From NCBI GenBank assembly GCA_963778945.1, contig CAVZWL010000013.1, positions 116,247 through 180,246 on the forward strand: a stretch of DNA of 64,000 nucleotides, written 5' to 3'. Shown here in pieces: positions 39,629 through 50,393 of this stretch (the stretch's first letter is position 1; each line of letters starts with the position of its first letter). The notes beneath the pieces are model-generated. The model made no database searches. It had not been told where the DNA came from and was given only the letters and a program-made list of their open reading frames with translations. Made by a program: the position numbers and the translations under genes. This DNA is from Fen-1254 sp963778945. GTDB taxonomy: Bacteria > Bacteroidota > Ignavibacteria > UBA10030.

Positions 39629-41837
39629 TTATTTTGTCGTCATGACGAATACGCCATTCCACGATTCCGGCGGCGGAGAAATTTGATAGAGGTGAGCGCG
39701 TTCGATATATATTTCAGCAGCATAACATGTTCCATCGAGTTGATGCGCCTGCTGCATATATGCAATCGCTTCTTCCCATTTTCGTTCCCTGTACAGCCGC
39801 AATCCTTCGTGATACAGTTCCAGCGATTGTTTTTGATTTTCCGTTAAGGCCGTTTCCGACAAGCCGAGAAGTTCATATACTTTTACAGGGGCTGTTTTCC
39901 CTTGTACTTGAATCATATCCAATTCCCGCACGTGAACTTTTTCCCGCACGTGAACATAGGTGTATTCGCTGATCATAATTCTGGATTTATACTGTTTATT
40001 GGCGCCTTCCAGGCGCGAAGCAAGATTGACGCTGTCCCCGATAACCGTATAATCGAACCGGTCGCGGCCTCCCATATTGCCGACAATCATAATTCCGGTA
40101 TTGATGCCGATGCGCGCATCGATAGCCGGCTTTCCTTCTTTTGTCCATTTCGTTCTCAGTACTGCAAGCCTCTTTTGCATTTCCAAAGCGGCTACGCATG
40201 TTTGATAGGCATGATTCTTTTGCGGTACCGGCGCTCCCCAGAACGCCATGATCAAGTCACCCTCATACTTGTCCAGCGTCCCGTCGTACTTCAGGATGAT
40301 GTGCGTCATTTCGTCGAGATATTCATTCAGGAGCTCGACCAATTTTTCCGGTTTACTGTGAAACTGTTCCGATATTTTTGTGAACTCCGCAATATCGGCG
40401 AAGAAAACGGTCAATTCACGGCGGTCGCCTCCGAGTTTTGCTTTCTCCGGATTGGAAACCAGATCGTTGACCACCGAGGCATTGATATAATGACTAAAAA
40501 CATTTTTAATCATCATCTTCTGCTGACGCTCGCTCAGATATTGATACACGGCTGTTCCGAAGTAGGCGAGCACAACGGCCATCCCCGGATTGATGATATT
40601 GATCAAAATGTCGGCATTCGTAAACAGGAGCACTGCTATTTCAAAAAGAGCGGCAACGATGCAAAGCGTTCCCAGAAAAGCGCCGAGCTCCAACAGCCAT
40701 GCATGCCGGAGATGAATGCGTTTGAGTGCAAGAAGGCCGAGGAAACAACAGAGTGAAAGAAGAAGGACAATGGCATTTTGTGCGGCCGGATTCAAGAATT
40801 TCAATAAAATTCTGATCGATTACATTTTGGATTGCCGTCGCATGGATTTCGACGCCGTACATTGTGTAATTTCGTTTTCCCCCTTCTTCCCGGTACAGGG
40901 GAATATTGTGGTAATCCCGTTCCTCCGGCATTTTTGATCCGATAATGACGATTTTGTTTTTAAAAAGCTTCATCATACCTTCATCGAAGGCATTGATTTG
41001 TTCTCCGAGATCCCGTTCGTCTTTTGTTTGAAACGTCGAATCGTCGATCACCTGCGAAAACGGCACGTACCGAAATGTTCCGACCGGGCCGTAATAATTC
41101 AGAAGAAAACTCGTTCTGTCATACCGCGGAATCACCCTGTTCCGGAACAGGAACGCATCTTCCGTTATTTCGACGCATGTCAGCGGTTTAAGTCCGAACG
41201 CCCTGTTCAGAGCTGCAAATGCCAGCGTCGGCGTCGGCCATCCCTGCACATCAAGAAGCGGAAAATACGACCTGCAGACATCGTCCCTGTCTTTGGCAAT
41301 ATTGACGATGCCGATATTTTTATCGACATCAAAGAACAGGTTGTCATATGCCGCTTCCGTGGACCGGACAACGACTTTCTCGTTACCCGCGCCGGTCTCC
41401 ATCTTAGCCGCAAGAATGACATTATGATACCGGATGAGTGTTTCGCGCAGGATGCTGTCACCCCGTGCTGTTTTTCCAGGACTTTCAAATGTCATATCGA
41501 ATGCTATCGCCCGTGCGCCGGCTTTTTCCAGATTTTCAATAAGATGCGCATAATAATCCCGCGGGAAAGGAAACGGATCGATAAGGGCTTTCAGATCGTC
41601 ATCGGAAATCCCGACAAGAACCACATCGCCGCTCGCTTCAAGATCGCGGATTTCATGCTGGTGTTCGTATTTATTCTGGTAGCGGTAGTCGATGGTCAGC
41701 AGGTCGATATTCTTGAAAAAAGGAATTTCGAACAGCCATCCCTGCGTCAAGAGGAGAACGAAGACTCCGATACCGATGCCGAGAGAAATTTTTATGATGA
41801 CAGGAAGAAATTTCTTTTTAAAATCGTACACTGTCAT
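39629..41837 (-). CDS. CHASE2-domain adenylate/guanylate cyclase (one frameshift)
   Basis: Paralogue of the cyclase at 0.2-2.1 kb. From ATG 41837 the protein has a membrane anchor (about 13-32) and a CHASE2 domain (about 40-350). Hydrophobic helices follow, then the class III cyclase domain: FFADIAEFT, LDKYEGDLIMAFWG and YTVIGDSVNLASRLE. A C-terminal extension of about 80 residues (SLELYHEGLRLYRERKWEEA) resembles a TPR unit. The first frame ends after IDQNFIEIL. The second resumes at about 40800 with FLNPAAQNAIVLLLSL, so one indel near 40800 splits an otherwise continuous protein of about 735 residues. It follows the FecR and beta-barrel genes. Confidence 0.85.
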
Positions 41838-41905
41838 ATTTGCACTTCCTTATTTATTCCCGAGTTTTCAAATTCGCGGCGCGGCGGTTCTTTCCGCGAG
41901 TTCGT

Positions 41906-44387
41906 TTAAAATGAAAACCGGTACACGAGACTCGCAATCACGTCGTTCGAAGCGCCGTTGTTTTGCACGAAATCGATCTGTGCGACGAGAAAATGATTCT
42001 TGACAATTTGATAGTCGGCGCCGGCTTGAAACAGAACGCGTCTGAAAGCTCCAAACGAAGGAGCAATGGTCGCAAAGGCATTCAGTTCGTCCTCGATAAC
42101 CCGCATGCGAGCATTGAAAGAAAGCGTTTGATAATCGAACGTCGTCTCGCTCGTCGACGGCAGATAAGAATAAATCCGGTCAATGTAGATGCGGTATCGG
42201 CCTGGTACGAAGCATTCGTGCTGACCACAGCTGAAATTGTCGTCTGTAGCGGTATGGTATAATTCGTCGTCACCGATGCCGATAGATTAAAATTATTCTG
42301 ATTATGCAAAAAATATGTGTTGTCGGTTTTTTTCGCAACGCTCACCGACAGTGAAAAACTTTGCCGTGCCAGAAAATCAAAATCATAGGAAACAGAGCCG
42401 TACACTCTTCTGCGTGGCATCATCTGCAACTTCCGATGAATCGACAATGGTTGCGTTCGTATCCAGCATAACGGAATTTTTTCGTGTGCTCAACACCAGT
42501 CCTACGGAAAATGTCGGGAGGTTGTTGCCCGGAGCTGCGGTCACGGATGTCGTAATCGTATTATAGTGCGTTGTCGGCATCGCAGTATGATCGGTATTGT
42601 CGGACTTTGTTTCGTATGAAAGAGTTGCCATAACCCGGTTGTTCAGCAGCCGGATGCGGTCGGACACATTGACGCCCATAATATCCGTCTGGACATAGTC
42701 GTTTCCAAATGAAATGTATGTGCTTCCCCGGCGAAAACCGAACACACGCAAAAAATTATTCAGATAATTCAGTGTCAGCTCCGACTCAGCTGCAAGCGAC
42801 GGGACTGTCGGACCGAGCAGGATTTGCAGGCCATAGTTGGTCGTTTACGGTAATAAAATTCCGCGCAATATGGGCAAGATCGATGTAATTGATTGACAAC
42901 GCTTGCGGAATCCGATTTCCCCGATCCAAGCGCTTAAAGTCGTTGTCGTTCCAGCTGCCGCCGGAGATGTCTTTGTTCGTTTCGCTGAAAGCAATCTGAC
43001 TCGTCCATTTCACTTTTTGATCATCGGCTGCCAGAAGCAGATCGGTTCCAACTACAAGGTTCTCTTCCGGATACGTTCCATACAGCAATCGAGGAAGTGT
43101 CATCTTTCGATTTGACAAACGAGAGTCCGAATTGAAAATTTTCTCCGCTGCCGAAGCTTGTCCGCACAGCAAGAAAATTTCTTGCATACGTGCCGGATTG
43201 AAAGAGCTGGTATTCAAGGCTGTCGACAAGCTTGGATTCTTTCGGCCGCGCCGATGCTGCGGATGAATCTCCATAGATCGTATCTTTAAGCACAGTTCCT
43301 TCGATCGGGCGGTCTGATTTGTCCCCACGACACATCGAGATTAAAAAAGCCGAGTTTGAGCGAACCGGTTAATCCGCGAACACGTTTTCCGCTGACGAGA
43401 AGCGAAGGAAAAACTGGGATATGCATCGCCGAACTGCAGCTTAAATAGGTCTCCGTCCTGCAGAAAGGCAGAGTATCTGTTTTGCGGCTGCCGGTCCGGT
43501 TTATCCTCATTGGTAACGTGGAGATCGCCGCCGAATGCTAATGAATTATATGTGCCGTTTGCATGAAGATCGCCGCGCAAATATGTCGTGGTCGTGGAAT
43601 CAATTTTTTCATTTCTGTATTCGAGCTGGCCGTTTGCATTGATCTTGACGGCAGCTTTCTGTTCCTGAATCGCAGATGGAAGAGGAGAGGTTAAAACTCT
43701 GCTCTTTCCGATAGTACAATTTTCCCGGTTGTGTCGTAGAGAACCACGGCGAATGTATGTGTACCGAGTAGAAGCGTACGGCCGGCGGAATTTGGATTAT
43801 AGAGAATAACATCGTCGGAAAAAATCGATTCTTTCGTTATGTCGATATTGTCGATAAAAAGTTTTGTTTTATTCTTATCGACTGCATCGGAAACAAACAT
43901 CAAGGAAATGGCGACGGCGATATCTTCGGCTGCAACTGTTTCTCCCGGATTCCGGGCTCAGGAAATCGAACTTCTGCATCTTTCGGATCCGCTCCTTTTA
44001 CGGAAAATTTCAGCGGATTATCCAGCGGATTTTCCATCGGGAAAAAGGCGGCAGGTCCCGCTGATCAAACGCATTTCTATATAATATTCAACATACGGGG
44101 GACGGAAAAAATTTCGCCGGAATTGTCACAACCGCTATTCGGCCGGAGACCAGCATTTCCGCTTCCGTATATTCGGTTTCTCCGAATTGTCTGTAATGAA
44201 CGACAACCTGCTGAATTTGAGTGTTTTGCGCCAATTCAACACTGAGTGAAGCAGGTGCATTTTCCGTTGCTGCGGAGACTTTTGCTTCGACGACATACGG
44301 GCTCGTCTGCGCCTGAAGAGAGGAAACAAGAAATATCCCGCAGATGAAAATCGCACCGGCAAGTTTTTTTGTGGTAAGCACAATCAT
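41906..44387 (-). pseudogene. Large outer-membrane beta-barrel protein, heavily frameshifted
   Basis: From ATG 44387 there is a signal peptide (GAIFICGIFLVSSLQAQ) and an N-terminal domain. The sequence continues in at least seven alternating frames down to 41906. Pieces show periplasmic Ig-like sequence (FIDNIDITKESIFSDDV) and then repeated amphipathic strands typical of a barrel, such as FGNDYVQTDIMGVNVSD and YGSVSYDFDFLARQSFSLS. The end IASLVYRFSF has the terminal phenylalanine characteristic of outer-membrane barrels. The total is about 825 residues. It sits between the FecR gene and the second cyclase. It is probably intact in the organism and damaged in this sequence. Confidence 0.62.
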
Positions 44388-44525
44388 TCATCGCCTCATG
44401 AGTGGTAAGTTGCTGTGTTTTTTTAAAATACGTGTTATTGTACTAAAGAAGCGGCGGCGGGAAATTTATCCCGCCGTCAATAAACACCCATCGTCGATAC
44501 AACGGCATTCGTTTATGGCACATTC

Positions 44526-45560
44526 TTAATCAGTCCAGTGCAAAACGACTACTTTTTCCTGCAGCGAACCGGTTTGTCCGGGAATGCGCAATTCATGTTT
44601 TACTCCTTCAACTGCAATGGACACGGGAGCAGTCGGTCCGTTTTCAGGAAACACAGTGTCGAACCGTCCGTCATTTGTATCGAAAGATAATATTCTAAAC
44701 CTGGATATCTTACCGTTTCAGCGGACAATTTTCCTGTCGCCGTTTGACCCGTCACTTTCAAAGGAAGATCGATAAACAGCGGATCGCCTTGTTTCCGATA
44801 GAAGAGATGCACTCCGGCTGCATTTCCCTGCAGAGAAGCCAGATTGATATGAACATTCGAAGAATGTTTAGAGAGAAGATGGTCGAAATCCGGAGTCAAC
44901 AGTCCCAGCGGTTTCGATGTGTCGCCTGATCCAGAACTCCCCTTCATTTTGAATGTCTTTTATATGTTTCAAGGAATGGTAATAAGCCGAACCGACATTG
45001 AGATTTCCGGAACTATCGGCAACACCGGTCTGGCCTGAACCGACCGGCATTTTTTTCCCGGAGAAGGAATTGGAAAAATCTGCAAGTCCTTCTAAGATTG
45101 TCAACGAATCAGCACCGCCGCCGGTGTTGTAATCTCCCTGCGTTCCCCGAATGGATGCGACGGAAGTCGGTGAAGAAAAGCGAAATTGTTCTGTCTCAGC
45201 TTTTTTGACGTTGAAAATCATATCGCCGCGGTCCATTTCCACGCTCCGGCTGATGATTTCTTTTCCTTTGACTTCTCCTTTAATCGTCACAATCGATTTT
45301 TCCCGTATGATCAGTTTCGATTGGTCCGCAAAAAGGATCATAGCAAGGGATCCTTTTTCGGTTCTTAATTCATATCCGGACTTCAACGTATTGAGAGGCA
45401 CTGCCTTTTGCCATCCCGTTGTCGGCGTGCGCATGTTGACATTATTGATAACTTTAATAACGTATGCTGAAATATCTTTGGTATCGTTCTTCTTTGTCTG
45501 TCCAAGCATCAATAAACCGATCAGACAGAAGACCGAGATGAGTATTCTTTTCTTTTCCAT
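44526..45560 (-). CDS. FecR domain protein (two frameshifts)
   Basis: ATG 45560 opens a membrane/signal segment (ILISVFCLIGLLMLG). A FecR domain follows at about residues 35-180, with the expected glycine/acid pattern (LNTLKSGYELRTEKGSLAMI and SPTSVASIRGTQGDYN). Family continuity is kept through a frame change near 44935, which gives LLTPDFDHLLSKHSSN. Another near 44655 gives SIAVEGVKHELRIPG and a stop at 44526-44528. The corrected protein has about 344 residues. FecR-domain proteins of this non-siderophore type are often encoded with CHASE2 cyclases, as here. Confidence 0.78.
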
Positions 45561-45581
45561 ACGATTCTCCTTCTGCTTGTC

Positions 45582-46708
45582 TTATTGGTTTTCGATGCTG
45601 AGTTGAGTTTTTATGTCGGTTTGGATCGACAGCGCATTCAAGATGGTCTGCAAATCGGTTTCCGTAATCGTCATTCCATCCAGCGTTATGCCGCCGTATG
45701 TCTGCCATGCAACCCAATTAGCGGGATCTGAGCGCAGTGTCGAATATGTCGTTCCTGCCGCACCGCCGAGCGCGTTAAAAAAATTATCCAATATTTTTCC
45801 TGATTTTGTCGTCGGTAATTCTAAACACGACAGGCAAGCTTGCCTGATCGACTTCTCCGCGGTTTGTGGTAACGATAGCGCTCACTTGAAGAACGTATGC
45901 TTTTTCCTGCTGCAGCTGGCGCTGGGCATCGGACGGATAGGTCAGCGATGAAACTCCGCTCAGTTGACGTACAAGCGAAGGATTGCTTCCGGTCAAAGCG
46001 TCCTGCGGCGAATGATGGTTAGCGCCGGCTTCAAACACTTTCACATACACGCTTGATGCCTGCGTCGTCCAGTTGAAAGTAGGAGCCAGGTTTGTAGAAA
46101 AACTTCCATTTGCCGGACTGTTTATTTCCACAAGAACCTGATCCGGCGTCGAGATGGAAACCGTAATGGTTTTTGTTGCGCCTCCGACTTGCTGTCCGCT
46201 TTCATTATAGACGGTCATCAAAACTTGATAGATACCCGGGGGAGCCGTCGTAATTGTCGTTGCTAAATTTTCCAGGCGGGTTTTTACAGCATCATTCAGG
46301 ATATAACCGTTATCTATAATATAGACATCGCTGGTTCCTTTTGCGAAATCCCGCGCTGCCAGTGTTCGCGTTCCCTTTTATCGGAAACACATTCGTTCTT
46401 CCTTCGACCAGTTCGGAAAAAGAATTGTCGCCTTGAAGTTTGATCATAGCTTTGATCGCCACATAAATATTTCCGGAGCCGCCGGCCGGATTGGTTACCG
46501 TCAGATCCATTGAAATGCCGGAGATATTCGGACTCAATGTTTGCGTTCGAACATTGATAAAGTCGGTGAGATACAGAACATCATAGTCTGTAAACTGGAG
46601 ATTCACATCGACGCTTTTGATCAGAGACTGCGCTGAGATCAAGCCGGGAAGCATGAGCAATCCCAGGCAAGCGAAGAGGAAGAGAAAATTTTTCCGGCAG
46701 ATATTCAT
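45582..46708 (-). pseudogene. Exported protein of unknown function, frameshifted
   Basis: From ATG 46708 there is a clear signal peptide (FLFLFACLGLLMLPGLISAQ) and a beta-rich domain (SVDVNLQFTDYDVLYLTDF). The middle piece (46221-45784) contains an Ig/fibronectin-like pattern with NSPANGSFSTNLAPTFNWTT. The last piece (45791-45582) ends in a helical segment. Breaks lie near 46370, 46250 and 45790, and the joined length would be about 370 residues. I do not recognise the family. It is the first gene of the FecR/barrel/cyclase cluster and may be its secreted or surface-exposed member. Confidence 0.55.
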
Positions 46709-46796
46709 AACAAAGTCTCCTATACTTGGTGGATGGCACCACTGATAATATAATCTTTTTCCCATAAGAGGCATTGATAAAAGTCACAATCAGAAA

Positions 46797-48161
46797 TTAA
46801 AAATTCACAACGTCATTATACACAACAAACGCCATAAACGCCAATAAAAGGAAAAAGCCTGCGCTTTGAATGCCGATTTTAATATTATCCGGGATCTGTT
46901 TTCTGAAAATCCCTTCATATGCTAGGAAAACAAGATGCCCGCCGTCTAAGGCGGGAAACGGAAGTATATTCAATAAAGCAAGACTGATGCTTAAGATCGC
47001 CAAAAAACCAAGAAATGCCGTTAATCCGTTTTCCGCAGAACGGTTGGCCATTTGAGCTATTTTGACCGGTCCGCCCATCGATTTGCTGAATGAAGCTTTG
47101 CCGGCTATGATTTGATAAATATTGGCAAGAAACAATTGACTTGTCAATGTAACGTCTCTGATTCCTACAGGCAGCGCTTCAAACAAACCATACTGGAAAT
47201 GCAAAACCGTTCCCGTATAACCGGCGTCAAGCGAAATACCGATGCGTCCTTCATGTGTCGGCGTAACCTTTTTTTCCATCCGCTGATCGCCGCGTTTCCA
47301 TGCAAGCAGTATTTCTTTGTCTGCATGCGCTTTTACCTAATTCCGACAGCGAACCGTAACTCACACGCACATCGTTCACGGCAAGAATTGTATCGTTCGG
47401 TTGAAGTCCGATGAGTCCCGCGGGCTTAGCGGCATCGACTGCTGCAACAACGGGAACAAGTCCGGCCGGCAAAATACCGAAACGCTCTTCGGTAAGATCA
47501 GGAACAGCGGAACGCTTGATGAAAATCTCTGCCGGCGACTCCGTTGCGTTCGATGTGGAATGTCAGATCGTTGCCCGACAGATTCGGTATACAACGAGCT
47601 TTCTATTTCATCCCATTGCTTCACCGGTTTATCGTTAAGAGCAAGTATTTTATCGGAGACGCGCAAACCGAATTTTTCCGCAGGACTTCCCGGCGCAATA
47701 TAACCGATTTCAGTTACAGGGCGAATATCTCTTCCCTGGTAATAAATAATGCCCCAGAAAATTACAATGGCAAGAATCACATTCATCATCACGCCGGCTG
47801 AAAGAACAACAGCGCGCTTCCAGATCGGCTTCGAGCGGAATTCCCAGGGCTGCGGTTCATGTTTGAAAAATTCCGTATCGAGACTTTCATCGATCATTCC
47901 TGCAATTTTTACATAACCTCCAATAGGAAAAAGAGAAACGCGGTAATCCGTGTTTCCTTCAAGATCAAGATCGCGCTGCGAATGTTCCGAAGGAAAATCC
48001 GGTCTTCTTGTTCCAGCCGAACAGTCTGCTGCCCATGCCGACGGCAAACACTTCGGCGCGCATGCCGAGCAAATTGCCGCAATGAAATGTCCGAATTCGT
48101 GGACTAAAACCAACACACCGATGGTGATAATGAAATAGAATATTGTGCTGAGGATTTCCAT
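46797..48161 (-). pseudogene. rseP: RseP-like site-2 metalloprotease, frameshifted
   Basis: Intramembrane protease of the S2P family that cleaves anti-sigma factors. The zinc motif HEFGH is near residue 22. A hydrophobic core and GGYVKIAGMIDES follow, then two PDZ domains (IAPGSPAEKFGLRVSDKIL and AAKPAGLIGLQPNDTIL). The second catalytic motif is LNILPFPALDGGHLVF. The protein changes frame near 48075, 47980, 47560, 47340 and 47280. The missing stretch GMRAEVFAVGMGSRLFGWN is present in another frame. Corrected length is about 450 residues, normal for RseP. It follows dxr by 29 nt, a common pairing in bacteria. Confidence 0.8.
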
Positions 48162-48190
48162 GAAGGCGTCTCACATTTTAACAAAAACGA

Positions 48191-49343
48191 TTAGAATAAA
48201 GTTCGGACAAGTTTGCGCGTTTCGGCATCGGCTTCTATGATATGTCCAAGTTCAGGCATCCTGTGATTAGGCATCTGGTGCAGCGCCTTTTCAATCAGTT
48301 CTGCAATTTTATCGAAAGCAAGTTTTCTTTCCAAAAACGCCTGTACGGCGACTTCATTAGCAGCATTCATAATGGCGGAGGCCGTGCCGCCGATGGCAAG
48401 AGCTTCATACGCCAGCGGCAGACACCGGAATTTTTCTTTATCAGGATGGAAAAAAGTCATCGAATGCAATTGCGGAAAATTGATCCGCCCGCCGGGAAGC
48501 GCCACGCGTTCCGGATATGTCAGTGCGTACTGGATCGGAATTTTCATATCCGGCACTCCCAATTGTGCTTTGATAGACCCGTCGATAAATTCCACCATCG
48601 AATGAATGATGGATTGGGGATGAATAACAACATCGATATTCTCTGCCGGAATATCGAAGAGCCAGCGCGCTTCGATCACTTCAAGACCTTTATTCATCAA
48701 GAGTTGCCGAATCGATCGTAATCTTGCTCCCCATTTTCCAATTCGGATGATTGAGCGCTTCTTCTATCGTAATGCCGCAGAATTTTTCCTGCGGCGTATG
48801 AAGAAACGGTCCGCCTGATGCCGTTAAAATTATTTTTGCAACCGCCGATCGATCTTCCCCGGCAAGACACTGCAGTATGGCGCTGTGCTCGCTGTCGATC
48901 GGTATCAGATGAACGGCGTATTCTTTGACCAGATTCGTAATCAATTCTCCGGCCGCAACGAGTGTTTCTTTGTTCGCCAGAGCGATATCTTTACGGTGTT
49001 GAATTGCTTCGATGGTGGGCTGTAAGCCGGCAAAACCGACTAAGGCGTTCATGACAAGGTCAACATCTTCCCGCCTGACTATTTCAAGCAATCCTTCAGG
49101 CCCGGAAAGAATTTCTATATTACTGATGCGGGAGCGGAGAGTATCTGCACATTGTTTATTCAGGACAACAACGCCGCGCGGATGAAACAGGGATATTTGC
49201 TGTTCAAGAATATCTATATTCGTATTCGTGGTCAAGTACGTCACTTCGAACCGGCCCGGAATATTGGCGATTACCTGAAGACTATTTTGACCGATGGAGC
49301 CCGTGGAACCGAGGATGGCGATATTTTTCTTCCCGCTCGTCAT
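48191..49343 (-). CDS. dxr: 1-deoxy-D-xylulose 5-phosphate reductoisomerase (one frameshift)
   Basis: Second enzyme of the MEP isoprenoid pathway; it makes 2-C-methyl-D-erythritol 4-phosphate with NADPH. ATG 49343 gives the NADPH-binding start IAILGSTGSIGQNSL. Other landmarks are NALVGFAGLQPTI, ANKETLVAAGE and PIDSEHSAI. The conserved SKITIDSATL stretch is interrupted: one extra T near 48700 shifts the frame. Reading resumes with MNKGLEVIEARWLFD, the normal continuation, and goes on through PIQYALTYPER to 48191. The corrected protein has about 384 residues, the standard size. The enzyme is essential in most bacteria, so the break is very probably a sequence error. Confidence 0.93.
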
Positions 49344-49619
49344 AACGCTCAAGTTAAAGAAAATACAAAGGGGAAGCAAGAAAAGAGAATTCAGAATTAA
49401 GAATATTAAAAAACGAATGCTTCATAAATTATGGTAAACGCTCCGGGATCAGTAAATTTTGATATTTTAAAAAACTTTGGCAATACGATGAACCTAAGCA
49501 GAGCCGGTATTACAGGCTTAAATATTGAACAAGTCAAGGACGAATTTCAAAATTACAATGTGAAACATTGTTCCGCACTTTTCGTATCTTAAAGAAACAC
49601 AATATCGGAAGGGAGCCTC
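49344..49619. promoter_or_regulatory. Divergent intergenic region dxr / head-GIN lipoprotein
   Basis: A 276-bp gap separates dxr (minus) from the DUF2807 gene (plus), so both promoters should lie here. GGAAGGGAG at 49608-49616 is the ribosome binding site of the plus-strand gene. No operator or structured leader was recognised. Confidence 0.35.
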
Positions 49620-50273
49620 ATGATGAAGAATATTCTATTATTTTCGCTCATTTGCATGTTTTCCTTGTGTGCATGCTTCGGGCCAAGGGTCCGCGGCAAC
49701 GGAACAATCAAAACGGACACACGGGAAATGCCGGCATTTGAATCCATCGTCACCGACGGCGGATACGATGTTCACATAACGTGTCAGGCACAGCAATCCG
49801 TTGCAGTCCAATCCGATGAAAATATACTGCCCTTCGTCAAAACAGAAGTCAGCGGCGGGACGCTGCGCATATATACAAAAGGCAATCTTTCACCGACGCA
49901 GGGAATCCGGATTATCGTCTCTGTTCCCCGGCTCCAGGAATTTACAATCAACGGCTCTGCCGAAGGGGATGTTCAAAATATATTGTCCGATGCATTTACT
50001 TATACAAGCAACGGATCATCCCGTATGAGACTCAGCGGCTCGACTGACGAACTAAAAATCCATATTGCAGGGTCTGCCAAAATCGACGCCGACTCACTGC
50101 CCGCAAAAGAGGTAAAAGTGCACATCGAGGGAAGCGGAACCGTTCATTGCCGGGCGTCAAATTCAATCGACGCAAGAATAGACGGGAGCGGAACTATCAA
50201 GTATCATGGAGAACCGGCGTCTGTCAAACAGTCCATCAACGGTTCCGGTTCGGTTGAAAAAGAGTCAATGTAA
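49620..50273 (+). CDS. Head-GIN (DUF2807) domain lipoprotein
   Basis: The 217-residue protein has a lipoprotein signal (LLFSLICMFSLCAC, Cys near residue 19) and a DUF2807 putative auto-transporter adhesin, head-GIN domain. Repeating beta-strand units are visible: FESIVTDGGYDVHITC, FTINGSAEGDVQN, MRLSGSTDELKIHIAGSAK and the closing SINGSGSVEKES. The repeated GS(G/A) turns are the family hallmark. These proteins are common in Bacteroidota envelopes with no known molecular role. Start 49620 or 49623; a GGAAGGGAG site lies just upstream, and a terminator follows. Confidence 0.87.
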   Translation: MMKNILLFSLICMFSLCACFGPRVRGNGTIKTDTREMPAFESIVTDGGYDVHITCQAQQSVAVQSDENILPFVKTEVSGGTLRIYTKGNLSPTQGIRIIVSVPRLQEFTINGSAEGDVQNILSDAFTYTSNGSSRMRLSGSTDELKIHIAGSAKIDADSLPAKEVKVHIEGSGTVHCRASNSIDARIDGSGTIKYHGEPASVKQSINGSGSVEKESM

Positions 50274-50306
50274 TCGCTTAGAGTCTTCTATGCTTTAAGA
50301 TGATAC

Positions 50307-50345
50307 AACCTGTTCTCAGGCTCTTACCCGGGAACAGGTTTTTTT
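50307..50345 (+). terminator. Rho-independent terminator after the head-GIN gene
   Basis: AACCTGTTC at 50307-50315 pairs perfectly with GAACAGGTT at 50332-50340, followed by a T-rich tail to 50345. It is placed 34 nt after the DUF2807 stop and ahead of the TPR gene, so the two genes are likely separate transcripts. Confidence 0.85.
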
Positions 50346-50393
50346 GTTTCCAGCTCGTTGACTTCCGTCAAATTTCTATGTTACATACGGAAT

